From the NCBI RefSeq assembly GCF_029892785.1, contig NZ_JARXXA010000005.1, positions 244,305 to 308,304 of the forward strand: a stretch of DNA of 64,000 bases, read 5' to 3'. Origin of the DNA: Parabacteroides sp. PH5-46 (GTDB lineage: Bacteria; Bacteroidota; Bacteroidia; Bacteroidales; Tannerellaceae). Below are positions 1-7,014 of the stretch, one piece after another. The position numbers and the translations under genes were made by a program. The notes under the pieces were generated by a model that searched no databases, had not been told where the DNA came from, and saw nothing but the letters and a program-made list of their open reading frames with translations. The stretch's first letter is position 1, and every line of letters starts with the position of its first letter.

Positions 1-1661
1 CGGAAGAGGCTATCCGTGAGGGTTTTCAGAAACTGAAAGACGAAAAAGAATTTTCCAAATTATACGAGGCCGGACTCTCCCGCGCCATTGGCGACTGGCT
101 ATTGGGGATGAATGCCACTCGGCTCTACACCTTGCGCTACGGGCAAAACAGGCAGGTATTGTCTATCGGACGGGTGCAAACCCCTACCCTCGCCCTGATC
201 GTCAACCGACAGGCAGAGATAGATAACTTTAAACCAGAGCCTTATTGGGAGTTGAAAACAGTTTACAGAAACACGACCTTTTCGGCTACCAAAGGTAAAT
301 TCACCTCCAAAGAAGAGGGAGAGAACTTCCTGGAGATCGTTAAGCAAGAAGACTTTACCGTAACTGACGTATCGGAAAAGAAAGGAAAGGAATATGCCCC
401 CCGCTTGTTCGACCTTACCTCTCTGCAGGTGGAGTGCAACAAGAAATTCGCCTTTTCGGCAGACGACACCCTGAAACTGATACAAGCCCTGTATGAAAAG
501 AAGGTAACTACCTATCCCCGTGTAGATACCACCTATCTGAGCGATGATATGTACCCAAAAGTGCCCAACATACTGAAGGGTCTCACACACTATACCGAAC
601 TGACAACTCCCCTGCTCGGTGCCAAGATACCGAAGAGCAAGAAGGTGTTTGACAATTCCAAGGTTACAGACCACCATGCCATCATACCGACAGGCGTTCC
701 GGCCAACAATCTGACGGACACCGAACGGAAGGTGTACGACCTGGTTACCCGCCGCTTCATTGCAGCCTTCTATCCGGATTGCGATATCTCTACAACTACC
801 GTTCTGGGGAAAGTAGGCAAGGTAGAGTTTAAAGTAACCGGAAAACAAATCCTGAAACCGGGATGGCGTGTCGTCTTCGGAGCAGAACAAAAAGACCCGG
901 ATGCCGAACCAACCGAAGAAGAAGGGGTACTGCCCGCCTTTGAGAAAGGGGAAAGCGGCCCACACGAACCGAACCTGGGAGAGAAGTGGACACAGCCTCC
1001 CAAACCCTACACCGAAGCAACCCTACTACGGGCTATGGAAACAGCCGGAAAGCTGGTAGACAATGACGAACTGCGCGACGCTCTGAAAGAGAACGGCATA
1101 GGCCGCCCCTCTACCCGTGCAGCTATTATCGAAACCCTCTTTAAGCGTAACTATATCCGCAAGGAAAAGAAGAACCTCTTCCCCACCCAGACCGGCAAGG
1201 AGCTGATCGGTACAATCCACGAAGAGCTATTAAAAAGCGCCGAGCTAACCGGACTTTGGGAAAAGAAATTACGCCAAATCGAAAAAGGCACATACGAAGC
1301 CCGCACCTTCCTGGAAGAGCTAAAAAGCATGGTGAGCCAGATAGTAATCAACGTATTATCCGACCAAACGAACCGCACCATCACCATAGAAGAAGCCATT
1401 AAAGAAAAAACAGAAACAAAAAAAGAGAACAAAGCACCCAAAGAGCGGAAACCCCGCAAACCACGTGAAAAGAAAGCATCTGCCGCTCCTTTAAAACCCA
1501 TCTGCCCCATCTGCAAAAAAGGAGACATCCTACGCGGCAAAACAGCCTATGGCTGCTCCGAATACAAAAACGGCTGCACCTTCCGCCTCGACTACGCCAC
1601 CTACGGCGAAGGCCTCACCGACGAAGAACTTATCATCGTAATCATGAACCTGGGGAAATAA
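1..1661 (+). CDS. topB: DNA topoisomerase III, 3' part (5' end outside window)
   Basis: Type IA topoisomerase, which relaxes and decatenates DNA through single-strand passage. The open frame runs in from base 3 with no start inside the window, so the N-terminal Toprim domain is missing from view. The visible part has the family core SIGRVQTPTL and the active-site segment TTYPRVD, whose nucleophilic Tyr is encoded at 513-515. A Lys/Glu-rich linker follows. The protein ends in a zinc-ribbon-like tail with Cys pairs (CPIC, then YGC and GC spaced along TAYGCSEYKNGC). The ribbon and linker are typical of Bacteroidetes TopB, many copies of which sit on conjugative elements. Only this fragment is visible, so a mobile or core copy cannot be told apart. 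Confidence 0.93.
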   Translation, partial: EEAIREGFQKLKDEKEFSKLYEAGLSRAIGDWLLGMNATRLYTLRYGQNRQVLSIGRVQTPTLALIVNRQAEIDNFKPEPYWELKTVYRNTTFSATKGKFTSKEEGENFLEIVKQEDFTVTDVSEKKGKEYAPRLFDLTSLQVECNKKFAFSADDTLKLIQALYEKKVTTYPRVDTTYLSDDMYPKVPNILKGLTHYTELTTPLLGAKIPKSKKVFDNSKVTDHHAIIPTGVPANNLTDTERKVYDLVTRRFIAAFYPDCDISTTTVLGKVGKVEFKVTGKQILKPGWRVVFGAEQKDPDAEPTEEEGVLPAFEKGESGPHEPNLGEKWTQPPKPYTEATLLRAMETAGKLVDNDELRDALKENGIGRPSTRAAIIETLFKRNYIRKEKKNLFPTQTGKELIGTIHEELLKSAELTGLWEKKLRQIEKGTYEARTFLEELKSMVSQIVINVLSDQTNRTITIEEAIKEKTETKKENKAPKERKPRKPREKKASAAPLKPICPICKKGDILRGKTAYGCSEYKNGCTFRLDYATYGEGLTDEELIIVIMNLGK

Positions 1662-1693
1662 ACCAAACCCCTATTTTTATCCGATAAAATAGT

Positions 1694-1701
1694 TATTTTT
1701 G
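1694..1701 (+). promoter_or_regulatory. Possible -7 box TATTTTTG
   Basis: Matches the Bacteroidetes -7 consensus TAnnTTTG. It lies only 15 bp before the ATG at 1716, so it would fit better with initiation at the next in-frame ATG (1743). No convincing -33 TTTG is seen. Confidence 0.3.
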
Positions 1702-1715
1702 TATAGAACATCACA

Positions 1716-2297
1716 ATGGGCTTACAAGCTAATTTTACGACTATGCAAGATTTTGATTCCCTTCGGTTTACTGTTCCGCCTGAGCTGCGGAAAAAGCGCT
1801 TGAAGCAAGTGCAGCAGACCTCTATATTTCTGCGTTTTATCGAGGAAAACACGTATGAGGAACAGAAGTTGTTATTTGCCGAAATTGATAACATCCTGGA
1901 TAACGGGATGCCTCTTATCGAGTATCTTGAAACAGGCTTTAAAGAAACCAAAATAACCCGTACGGATTACCGGAAGATTGCCACGCTATGCTTTGTGGAA
2001 ACACTGATGGAGTTTGTGGAGGAGAATCGTGAGAGAACGAAGGATTTGCAGCGAAGTGATGATTATAAACAAGCCTATGAAGCGGCTTTACGGGGAATTA
2101 CCCATTATGTACATGGAGTGATAGATGAGTTTCCACGAGAAACTGTACGTTGCCTGTTTTTGCTGACAGATGAAGACATTGATCCACACCGGCAAGGAGT
2201 CACCATGGCTCAACTGGTATTGCACAGCTTTACATTCTGCAAAACAGATGAGCAGAAAACCGAAATTGAACAGTTAATAAGAGACTGTATGCTGTAA
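1716..2297 (+). CDS. Hypothetical protein, 193 aa
   Basis: I do not recognise this family. The protein is soluble, helical and charged, with no signal peptide or membrane segment. The only feature worth noting is its high content of Glu and Lys/Arg (for example FVEENRERTKDLQRSDDYKQAYEAALRG around residues 100-125, quoted only as a region of likely helix). It follows topB by 54 bp on the same strand and is followed by a probable gene remnant. The first ATG is at 1716. A second in-frame ATG at 1743 is possible and would remove nine residues. Confidence 0.7.
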   Translation: MGLQANFTTMQDFDSLRFTVPPELRKKRLKQVQQTSIFLRFIEENTYEEQKLLFAEIDNILDNGMPLIEYLETGFKETKITRTDYRKIATLCFVETLMEFVEENRERTKDLQRSDDYKQAYEAALRGITHYVHGVIDEFPRETVRCLFLLTDEDIDPHRQGVTMAQLVLHSFTFCKTDEQKTEIEQLIRDCML

Positions 2298-2358
2298 AAT
2301 AAAAGCCCGGAGTTTGCGTTTTTAGAACATGGTCTTACCTCTTTAAAATGTATAGTGT

Positions 2359-2466
2359 ATGTTTCTGAAACGGATGAATAAAGGGAAATCGCTGCGGATT
2401 GTGAACTTGCTTGGCTTGTCGGCCATATTTGCTTGTCTGTTATTATCTTTTGCTTACTCCTGTTAA
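2359..2466 (+). pseudogene. Remnant of an FtsX-like ABC transporter permease N-terminus
   Basis: This 35-codon frame starts with ATG and encodes a basic head (KRMNKGKSLR) followed by one hydrophobic helix beginning IVNLLGLSAIFACLLLSFAY, then TAA. The pattern is that of the cytoplasmic head and first transmembrane helix of MacB/FtsX-type permeases common in Bacteroidetes, but it stops where the full protein would continue for several hundred residues. It could be a real small membrane protein, but a decayed 5' fragment left by a deletion is more likely. Confidence 0.38.
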
Positions 2467-2485
2467 GTCCTTAAAACGGAATAAT

Positions 2486-3337
2486 TTATAAGGAGAATCC
2501 CAACGAACGGAGAAGGGTTTCTGTGTCTTGCCAGAGCTTTGTTTGTGCGGGATGTTCGGTGAAGCGTTTGGAGAGTTTTCGTTCTTTACTGTTGGCATAG
2601 CAGCAAGCGCTTTTGCCTCTGGCTTCTTCCGACAATGCCAGATGGATGGCAGTAGCTGCGCCTTGTGCCGGGGTCTTGATGAAAGGACGAAACAAATAGT
2701 CGGTCAGGGGGTCGAACCAGGCATCCATCCGGATCATATTGGTATCTACAATCCCCGGGTCTGAGGCATTAACAGTAATACCTTTCTCTTTTACTCTTTG
2801 AGCTAATTCCCTTGTAAACAACAAAAGAGCCAGCTTGGTATTGGAATAAACGGAGATACGGTTAAAACGTCCGTCTTTCCCCTTTTCAAAGAAATGATCC
2901 TGTATCCGGCCTATCATATAGGTGCATGATACCGTATTGACGATACGGCTGCCGGACTCCATCAAAGGCAACAACAAGCGTGTAAGCAGATAGGGTGCAA
3001 CATAGTTGACGGAAACAATCGTCTCTAAGCCTTCTTCCGATCTACGATTAGAGGTGGTAAGCACCCCGGCATTGTTGATAAATAGTGATAGTGTGCGCTT
3101 CTCTTGTAAAAGCGTCTGGGCAAAGGTTGAAACAGAAGTCAGGGAAGCCAGGTTTATCCCCCTCACCTCTATTTGTTTGTTGTGGGTGTCTTCTTTGATC
3201 TGCTCACAAATCTGTCGGGCAGATTCTACATTCCGGCAAGCCATGATTACCTGATATCCGGCCTTGGCTACAGCGGTAGTAATAATGCGCCCCATACCTC
3301 CATCAGCACCAGTTATGACAGCCAGTTTAGCGTCCAT
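2486..3337 (-). CDS. Short-chain dehydrogenase/reductase, candidate hydroxysteroid dehydrogenase
   Basis: NAD(P)-dependent SDR of 283 residues. The cofactor-binding motif TGxxxGxG is at residues 9-16 (TGADGGMG), NNAG is at 88-91, and the catalytic YxxxK is Y164-K168 in VYSNTKLALL. The overall form resembles retinol-dehydrogenase-type SDRs. It is the last gene of a minus-strand run, and its ATG overlaps the stop of the flavin reductase by one base (TAATG), so translation is probably coupled. The preceding genes encode a steroid 5-alpha-reductase-like protein and an OYE reductase. A role as 3-hydroxysteroid or bile-acid dehydrogenase is therefore inferred from context; the sequence alone shows only an SDR. 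Confidence 0.85.
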   Translation of the reverse strand: MDAKLAVITGADGGMGRIITTAVAKAGYQVIMACRNVESARQICEQIKEDTHNKQIEVRGINLASLTSVSTFAQTLLQEKRTLSLFINNAGVLTTSNRRSEEGLETIVSVNYVAPYLLTRLLLPLMESGSRIVNTVSCTYMIGRIQDHFFEKGKDGRFNRISVYSNTKLALLLFTRELAQRVKEKGITVNASDPGIVDTNMIRMDAWFDPLTDYLFRPFIKTPAQGAATAIHLALSEEARGKSACCYANSKERKLSKRFTEHPAQTKLWQDTETLLRSLGFSL

Positions 3338-4560
3338 TATTTGTATTCGTATTTTTCAATTTCCCGGACGATGCGTTTGGGTAGATCTTCCATTTTCTTA
3401 TGGCAAGCCATTTCTAAGGAATACATCCGCGCAATGCAGTAATTGCTATGCCCGCAATCGCAGCGAGCATCTCCTTCCTGCTTCATGCGATTCACAAAAT
3501 CCGGTTCATTCAACAGGGCACGCGCCATGCTGACAAACTCAAAACCATGTCCTAATACTTCATCTATCTTTTCCCTTGACACAAGCCCTCCTACATAAAC
3601 AAGCGGAAGCGTTAAGGCTTTTCTGAACTGTAAAGCATCTTCCAGGAAATAAGCCTCTTTGAAGGGAACAGTAGGAATCACCCACTTCCCAAAATATCGG
3701 ACAAAGGGAGGAAGCCATCCGAAGGGCATATAGTATGACATCGTAGAAACAGGCATCGCCCCCCGCATCACATACATAGGAGCGCGACTCACAAAGCCTC
3801 CGCTCAGTATCAAGGCATGCGCCCCACATTCATCCTGCAAAACACGTCCTACTTCCAAGGTTTCATAAATTCCCATCCCGCTTTTGAAGCCATCCCGCAT
3901 ATTCATTTTCACCAATACAGCCATGTCGGAACCGGCAGCTTTCATTACCTCATCCATACACATCCGCATAAAGCGCATCCTGTTTTGGAGGCTACCTCCA
4001 TATTCATCTTTTCGATGGTTGGTATAGGGAGAGAGAAACTGGCTGATCAAGTAACCATGTCCCGCATGTATCTCTACAGCATCCATACCAGCTTCACGAG
4101 CCATATGTACCGATTGTCCGTAAGCCTTTGCCATAGCTGAAAGTTCGGAAGCTTTCATACCTCGCACAAAGGTGGGTGAATAGAGGTTAAAGCCCGAAGA
4201 AGCAGAGATAGGCATGCATCCGCAAATACTTTTGTGTGACATATTTCCGCAATGTCCCATCTGTATAGAGGCGGCTGCCCCTTCTTTATGGATAGCATCT
4301 GTTATTCGCTTCAGGCCGGGGATAATCTCAGGACGCAACCATAACTGACGCTCAAAAGACAATCCGCTTTGGGTTACAGCTGCATAAGCTATCGTAGTCA
4401 TACCAATGCCACCTGCAGCTACAGAAGTATGATAATCATACAACATATCAGAAGGTGCATTACCCGGGCACATACTCTCAAATGCTGCCGCCCGTATGGT
4501 GCGGTTTCGGATTGTTAAAGGGCCAATCTTGCCCGGCGAGAATAAAACAGAAGTTTCCAT
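3337..4560 (-). CDS. Old-yellow-enzyme family NADH:flavin oxidoreductase (candidate steroid enone reductase)
   Basis: FMN-binding TIM barrel of 407 residues that would reduce activated C=C bonds. The family signature is complete: HAGHGYLISQFLSP begins at His165, then NxRxDxYGG and NRxRF follow to about residue 197. The C-terminus has a modified cysteine cluster (C367, C369, C375, C386) reminiscent of the Fe-S motif of 2,4-dienoyl-CoA reductase and BaiCD-like enzymes, but the protein lacks their extra FAD/NAD domain. It sits between the 5-alpha-reductase-like gene (10 bp upstream) and the SDR (1 bp overlap). In gut Bacteroidales such a neighbour acts as the 5-beta-reductase of 3-oxo-delta-4 steroids; the substrate here is inferred. 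Confidence 0.88.
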   Translation of the reverse strand: METSVLFSPGKIGPLTIRNRTIRAAAFESMCPGNAPSDMLYDYHTSVAAGGIGMTTIAYAAVTQSGLSFERQLWLRPEIIPGLKRITDAIHKEGAAASIQMGHCGNMSHKSICGCMPISASSGFNLYSPTFVRGMKASELSAMAKAYGQSVHMAREAGMDAVEIHAGHGYLISQFLSPYTNHRKDEYGGSLQNRMRFMRMCMDEVMKAAGSDMAVLVKMNMRDGFKSGMGIYETLEVGRVLQDECGAHALILSGGFVSRAPMYVMRGAMPVSTMSYYMPFGWLPPFVRYFGKWVIPTVPFKEAYFLEDALQFRKALTLPLVYVGGLVSREKIDEVLGHGFEFVSMARALLNEPDFVNRMKQEGDARCDCGHSNYCIARMYSLEMACHKKMEDLPKRIVREIEKYEYK

Positions 4561-4570
4561 AGCTACAAAT

Positions 4571-5332
4571 CTAATAAATAAATGGAATTACCCGCTTGCG
4601 AGCACCCAATTCATTACCAAATTCGGCTTTGTAACGTTTATAAATCGTATTAGCCCGAGGCACCAGATTAGCGATTGTCCACCAGGCAAAAACAGCTCCG
4701 CTCAGGCTCCAGGTAAGGATTGCAAAGCCAATCCATTCTATTATTTCCCCGAAATAATTAGCAGATGTAACATAATCAAACATTCCTCCTTTCGGCAGAT
4801 AATGTGCCGTATCACCCGGCTTTCTTAAGTGCCGTATGATATGATCGGATTGCCAGTTGATAAACATGCCGGCAAAAAACAAAACGCTACCCATGATAAA
4901 GGGAATACTGGTTAGCCAGCCTGCAGTGTACATCGTATCCGGTGCCAGATGGAAGATCCATGTACCCTGCATATAACCGTTCAGGATATTGAACACAATC
5001 CCCATACACATGATGCTGACCGGCATTTTGCTCTTCCCTTTAATCAATAATGGGAAGATAAAAGCCCGCTGAAGATAATGTAATTCAAAAAACAGAAAAA
5101 AAACAAAAGGAGCCACATCAAACCTTCTGTCTGACTGGCTCCACAAATACAACATAATAAAAAAGACAGAGGCTTCCATACATACCCAGGCAATCCTGTT
5201 TGGTATGGCTAATCCCCATTTTTTATCAAACAACATACCATAACCTGCTTCCACAAAGTACAGAGTAATGAATACGATTAACGCTATTACACTCATTACA
5301 CCTAAAAAGATATAAAAATACTCTAGTGTCAT
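4571..5332 (-). CDS. Steroid 5-alpha-reductase-like integral membrane protein
   Basis: Membrane protein of 253 residues with about six hydrophobic segments, close to the usual length of SRD5A-type reductases. The C-terminal third follows the family pattern: SANYFGEIIEWIGFA at about 187-201, TIANLVPRA at about 218-226, then a Tyr/Phe-rich stretch to RKRVIPFIY at the very end. These proteins use NADPH to reduce the delta-4 bond of 3-oxo steroids in the 5-alpha sense. Its ATG overlaps the stop of the upstream response regulator (ATGA), and the OYE gene begins 10 bp downstream. Bacterial family members also act on other lipids, so the steroid substrate rests on the gene neighbourhood. Confidence 0.86.
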   Translation of the reverse strand: MTLEYFYIFLGVMSVIALIVFITLYFVEAGYGMLFDKKWGLAIPNRIAWVCMEASVFFIMLYLWSQSDRRFDVAPFVFFLFFELHYLQRAFIFPLLIKGKSKMPVSIMCMGIVFNILNGYMQGTWIFHLAPDTMYTAGWLTSIPFIMGSVLFFAGMFINWQSDHIIRHLRKPGDTAHYLPKGGMFDYVTSANYFGEIIEWIGFAILTWSLSGAVFAWWTIANLVPRANTIYKRYKAEFGNELGARKRVIPFIY

Positions 5333-6021
5333 ATATTTGTCAATAATTTGTATCCCTTCCCGTGTACATTCACAAGAGAAACAGATTCATCATTTTTCAG
5401 CAATTTACGAAGTTTGGCAATATAAACATCCATACTCCGGGCATTATATAATGAATTGTTCTTCCAGACATTCCGTAAAACACTCTCCCTTTCTACCAGA
5501 ACATTCATGTGTTCACATAAATACCTGAGCAAATCAGACTCCTTTGTTGTTATCTTTATTGTAGTATCGCCTATCACAAGTGTTTGCTTGTGCGTATCAA
5601 AAGTGTATTTACCAATACGATACACCGGATTTTCCCGCAGGTTAAAACCATAGGCTCGCCTTAAGATGGCAAGAACACGCATATATAACTCTTCCAGGAT
5701 AAATGGCTTACGTACAAAATCATCAGCCCCTATTTCATAGGCTTTCGTGAGCGTTTCAAGAGAAGGATTAGACCCTAGAAAAATCAGAACAACATCTTTT
5801 TCAAGGTCTTTAATTCTTCTTGCTAAAGAAAAGCCTTCATCCGGTACATCCTCAAGGCTAATAAGGCAGATTGCTTGCCGTTCCTTGCTGAAGGATGCGT
5901 ATGTTTCAGCATAATCCGAAAAGGTACTGGCAGGAACATTTCCCAAATCCATGAATTCCTGTAGCATAGTACCTACCACTTCGTTCTTTTCAAAAAGAAG
6001 AATCCTTGTTTGCTCTCTCAT
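5329..6021 (-). CDS. OmpR-type response regulator with degenerate receiver domain
   Basis: Protein of 230 residues: receiver domain (about 5-122) plus a winged-helix DNA-binding domain (about 133-228, with RSMDVYIAKLRKLL and VHGKGYKL as in OmpR/PhoB). The receiver keeps the conserved Lys105 (RKPF). The usual acidic pair is FEKNE (residues 10-14), and the phospho-acceptor Asp is absent: the aligned stretch is CLISLEDVPDEGF, with Ser55 or Leu56 at that place. This suggests a regulator that works without phosphorylation. No histidine kinase is nearby. It overlaps the 5-alpha-reductase-like gene by 4 bp and follows the small membrane protein gene by 22 bp, so it is inside the operon it may control. 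Confidence 0.88.
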   Translation of the reverse strand: MREQTRILLFEKNEVVGTMLQEFMDLGNVPASTFSDYAETYASFSKERQAICLISLEDVPDEGFSLARRIKDLEKDVVLIFLGSNPSLETLTKAYEIGADDFVRKPFILEELYMRVLAILRRAYGFNLRENPVYRIGKYTFDTHKQTLVIGDTTIKITTKESDLLRYLCEHMNVLVERESVLRNVWKNNSLYNARSMDVYIAKLRKLLKNDESVSLVNVHGKGYKLLTNI

Positions 6022-6043
6022 TCGTTCTTATTTTGATTTATAC

Positions 6044-6595
6044 TTACACAGGATGCATATCTTTATAGTGATTGTACTTTACGTACACTGCATCTTTTAG
6101 CTGATCAAATGTACAATTCAACGCCCTGTTGGAAAAACAGATCGGAGACCCGTAGTACTGAAGCTTCAGCTCCAAAGAACGTCGTTTGCTTAAAGAGATT
6201 TCCCGTTGAATATAATCTATAGGATTATGAACTTTCAATACAATATACTTTCTATTGGGGTTTCCTAACTCATCCATAATCTTAACACTTTCAACATCTT
6301 GCCAAAGAACACTTCCGTAATTATTCCCGGTAGAGATATCATTTATCCCTTCGTCCGAAATATAAATACCTGTAAAATTCTCCTTCTTCAGCCGGATCAA
6401 GCTAGCTACACAAAATATCGCATATATACAAGAAACGATTACAAGGCATAACAATATGAATTTCCCGGCTCCATACTTCAATAAACTAAATAAGTAAAGT
6501 TCCAGACTACCAAACACAACTGCCAACAATGCTCCTAAATACAATAGTCGAGTTTTCTTCTTTTTAAGAGTAAATGTAATAACGCTTGGGATCAT
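6044..6595 (-). CDS. Small membrane protein, STM3941-like family
   Basis: About 183 residues with two hydrophobic helices near the N-terminus (the second rich in Leu/Val/Cys), then a soluble domain containing IYISDEGINDIS and LWQDVESVKI. This arrangement fits the STM3941 family of unknown function. The frame is open from an ATG at 6634, but that start overlaps the upstream gene. The ATG at 6595 begins MIPSVITF just after that gene's stop (6600) and is preferred. It lies between the efflux-associated PG0541 gene and the response regulator, on the same strand. Function unknown. Confidence 0.66.
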   Translation of the reverse strand: MIPSVITFTLKKKKTRLLYLGALLAVVFGSLELYLFSLLKYGAGKFILLCLVIVSCIYAIFCVASLIRLKKENFTGIYISDEGINDISTGNNYGSVLWQDVESVKIMDELGNPNRKYIVLKVHNPIDYIQREISLSKRRSLELKLQYYGSPICFSNRALNCTFDQLKDAVYVKYNHYKDMHPV

Positions 6596-6599
6596 GAAG

Positions 6600-6893
6600 T
6601 TATATTGTTTGTTCAACATTCCATACAAAAGCACGTAAACCTTGTGCTTCTGTTTGCTTGTCCAATTTATTCAGTAAATCCAAGAAGTTACTAACTTGTC
6701 TATCTTCCACAATAGCGAGTATAGCAGAATTCAATGTAGGCCAGGCATGGCTTCCGTAATGAGGTTCTCCGGTTTTGCTTCCACGTCCGTGTACTTCATC
6801 CCAATATGTAAATCCCCTTATGTTGTTCCGATCCATTATAGCAATGATCATCTCATAATATGCCTGATTGAATGATATAAATACAGCTTTCAT
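6600..6893 (-). CDS. PG0541-type transporter-associated small protein
   Basis: Protein of 97 residues with a PII-like pattern: MKAVFISFNQAYYEMI at the start, a Gly/Thr-rich loop (TYWDEVHGRGSKTGEP) and WPTLNSAILAIVEDRQV. Members of this family are found next to RND efflux genes in Bacteroidales and are thought to modulate the transporter. That fits here, because it follows the RND pump gene on the same strand, with a 121 bp gap filled by an inverted repeat. Assignment rests on sequence pattern and position; the effector or ligand is unknown. Confidence 0.75.
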   Translation of the reverse strand: MKAVFISFNQAYYEMIIAIMDRNNIRGFTYWDEVHGRGSKTGEPHYGSHAWPTLNSAILAIVEDRQVSNFLDLLNKLDKQTEAQGLRAFVWNVEQTI

Positions 6894-6936
6894 ATATATT
6901 TAACGATTAATTATTAACGATTAACTATTAACAGCA

Positions 6937-7010
6937 AACGGTTAACGTTTAATGTTTAACGATCCATATCTTATGTTGGATTAAACGTTAATCATTAAAC
7001 GTTAATCGTT
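6937..7010. repeat. Large imperfect inverted repeat of TTAACG-type units between RND and PG0541 genes
   Basis: The left arm (6937-6965) and right arm (6978-7010) are imperfect reverse complements around a 12 bp AT-rich loop. They are built from variants of TTAACGTTTAATGATTAACG. Further copies run left to about 6900. In the operon transcript this would form a long AU-rich hairpin just after the pump gene stop. Related tracts lie at 57698-57757 and 61919-61950. Confidence 0.75.
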
Positions 7011-7014
7011 AAAA

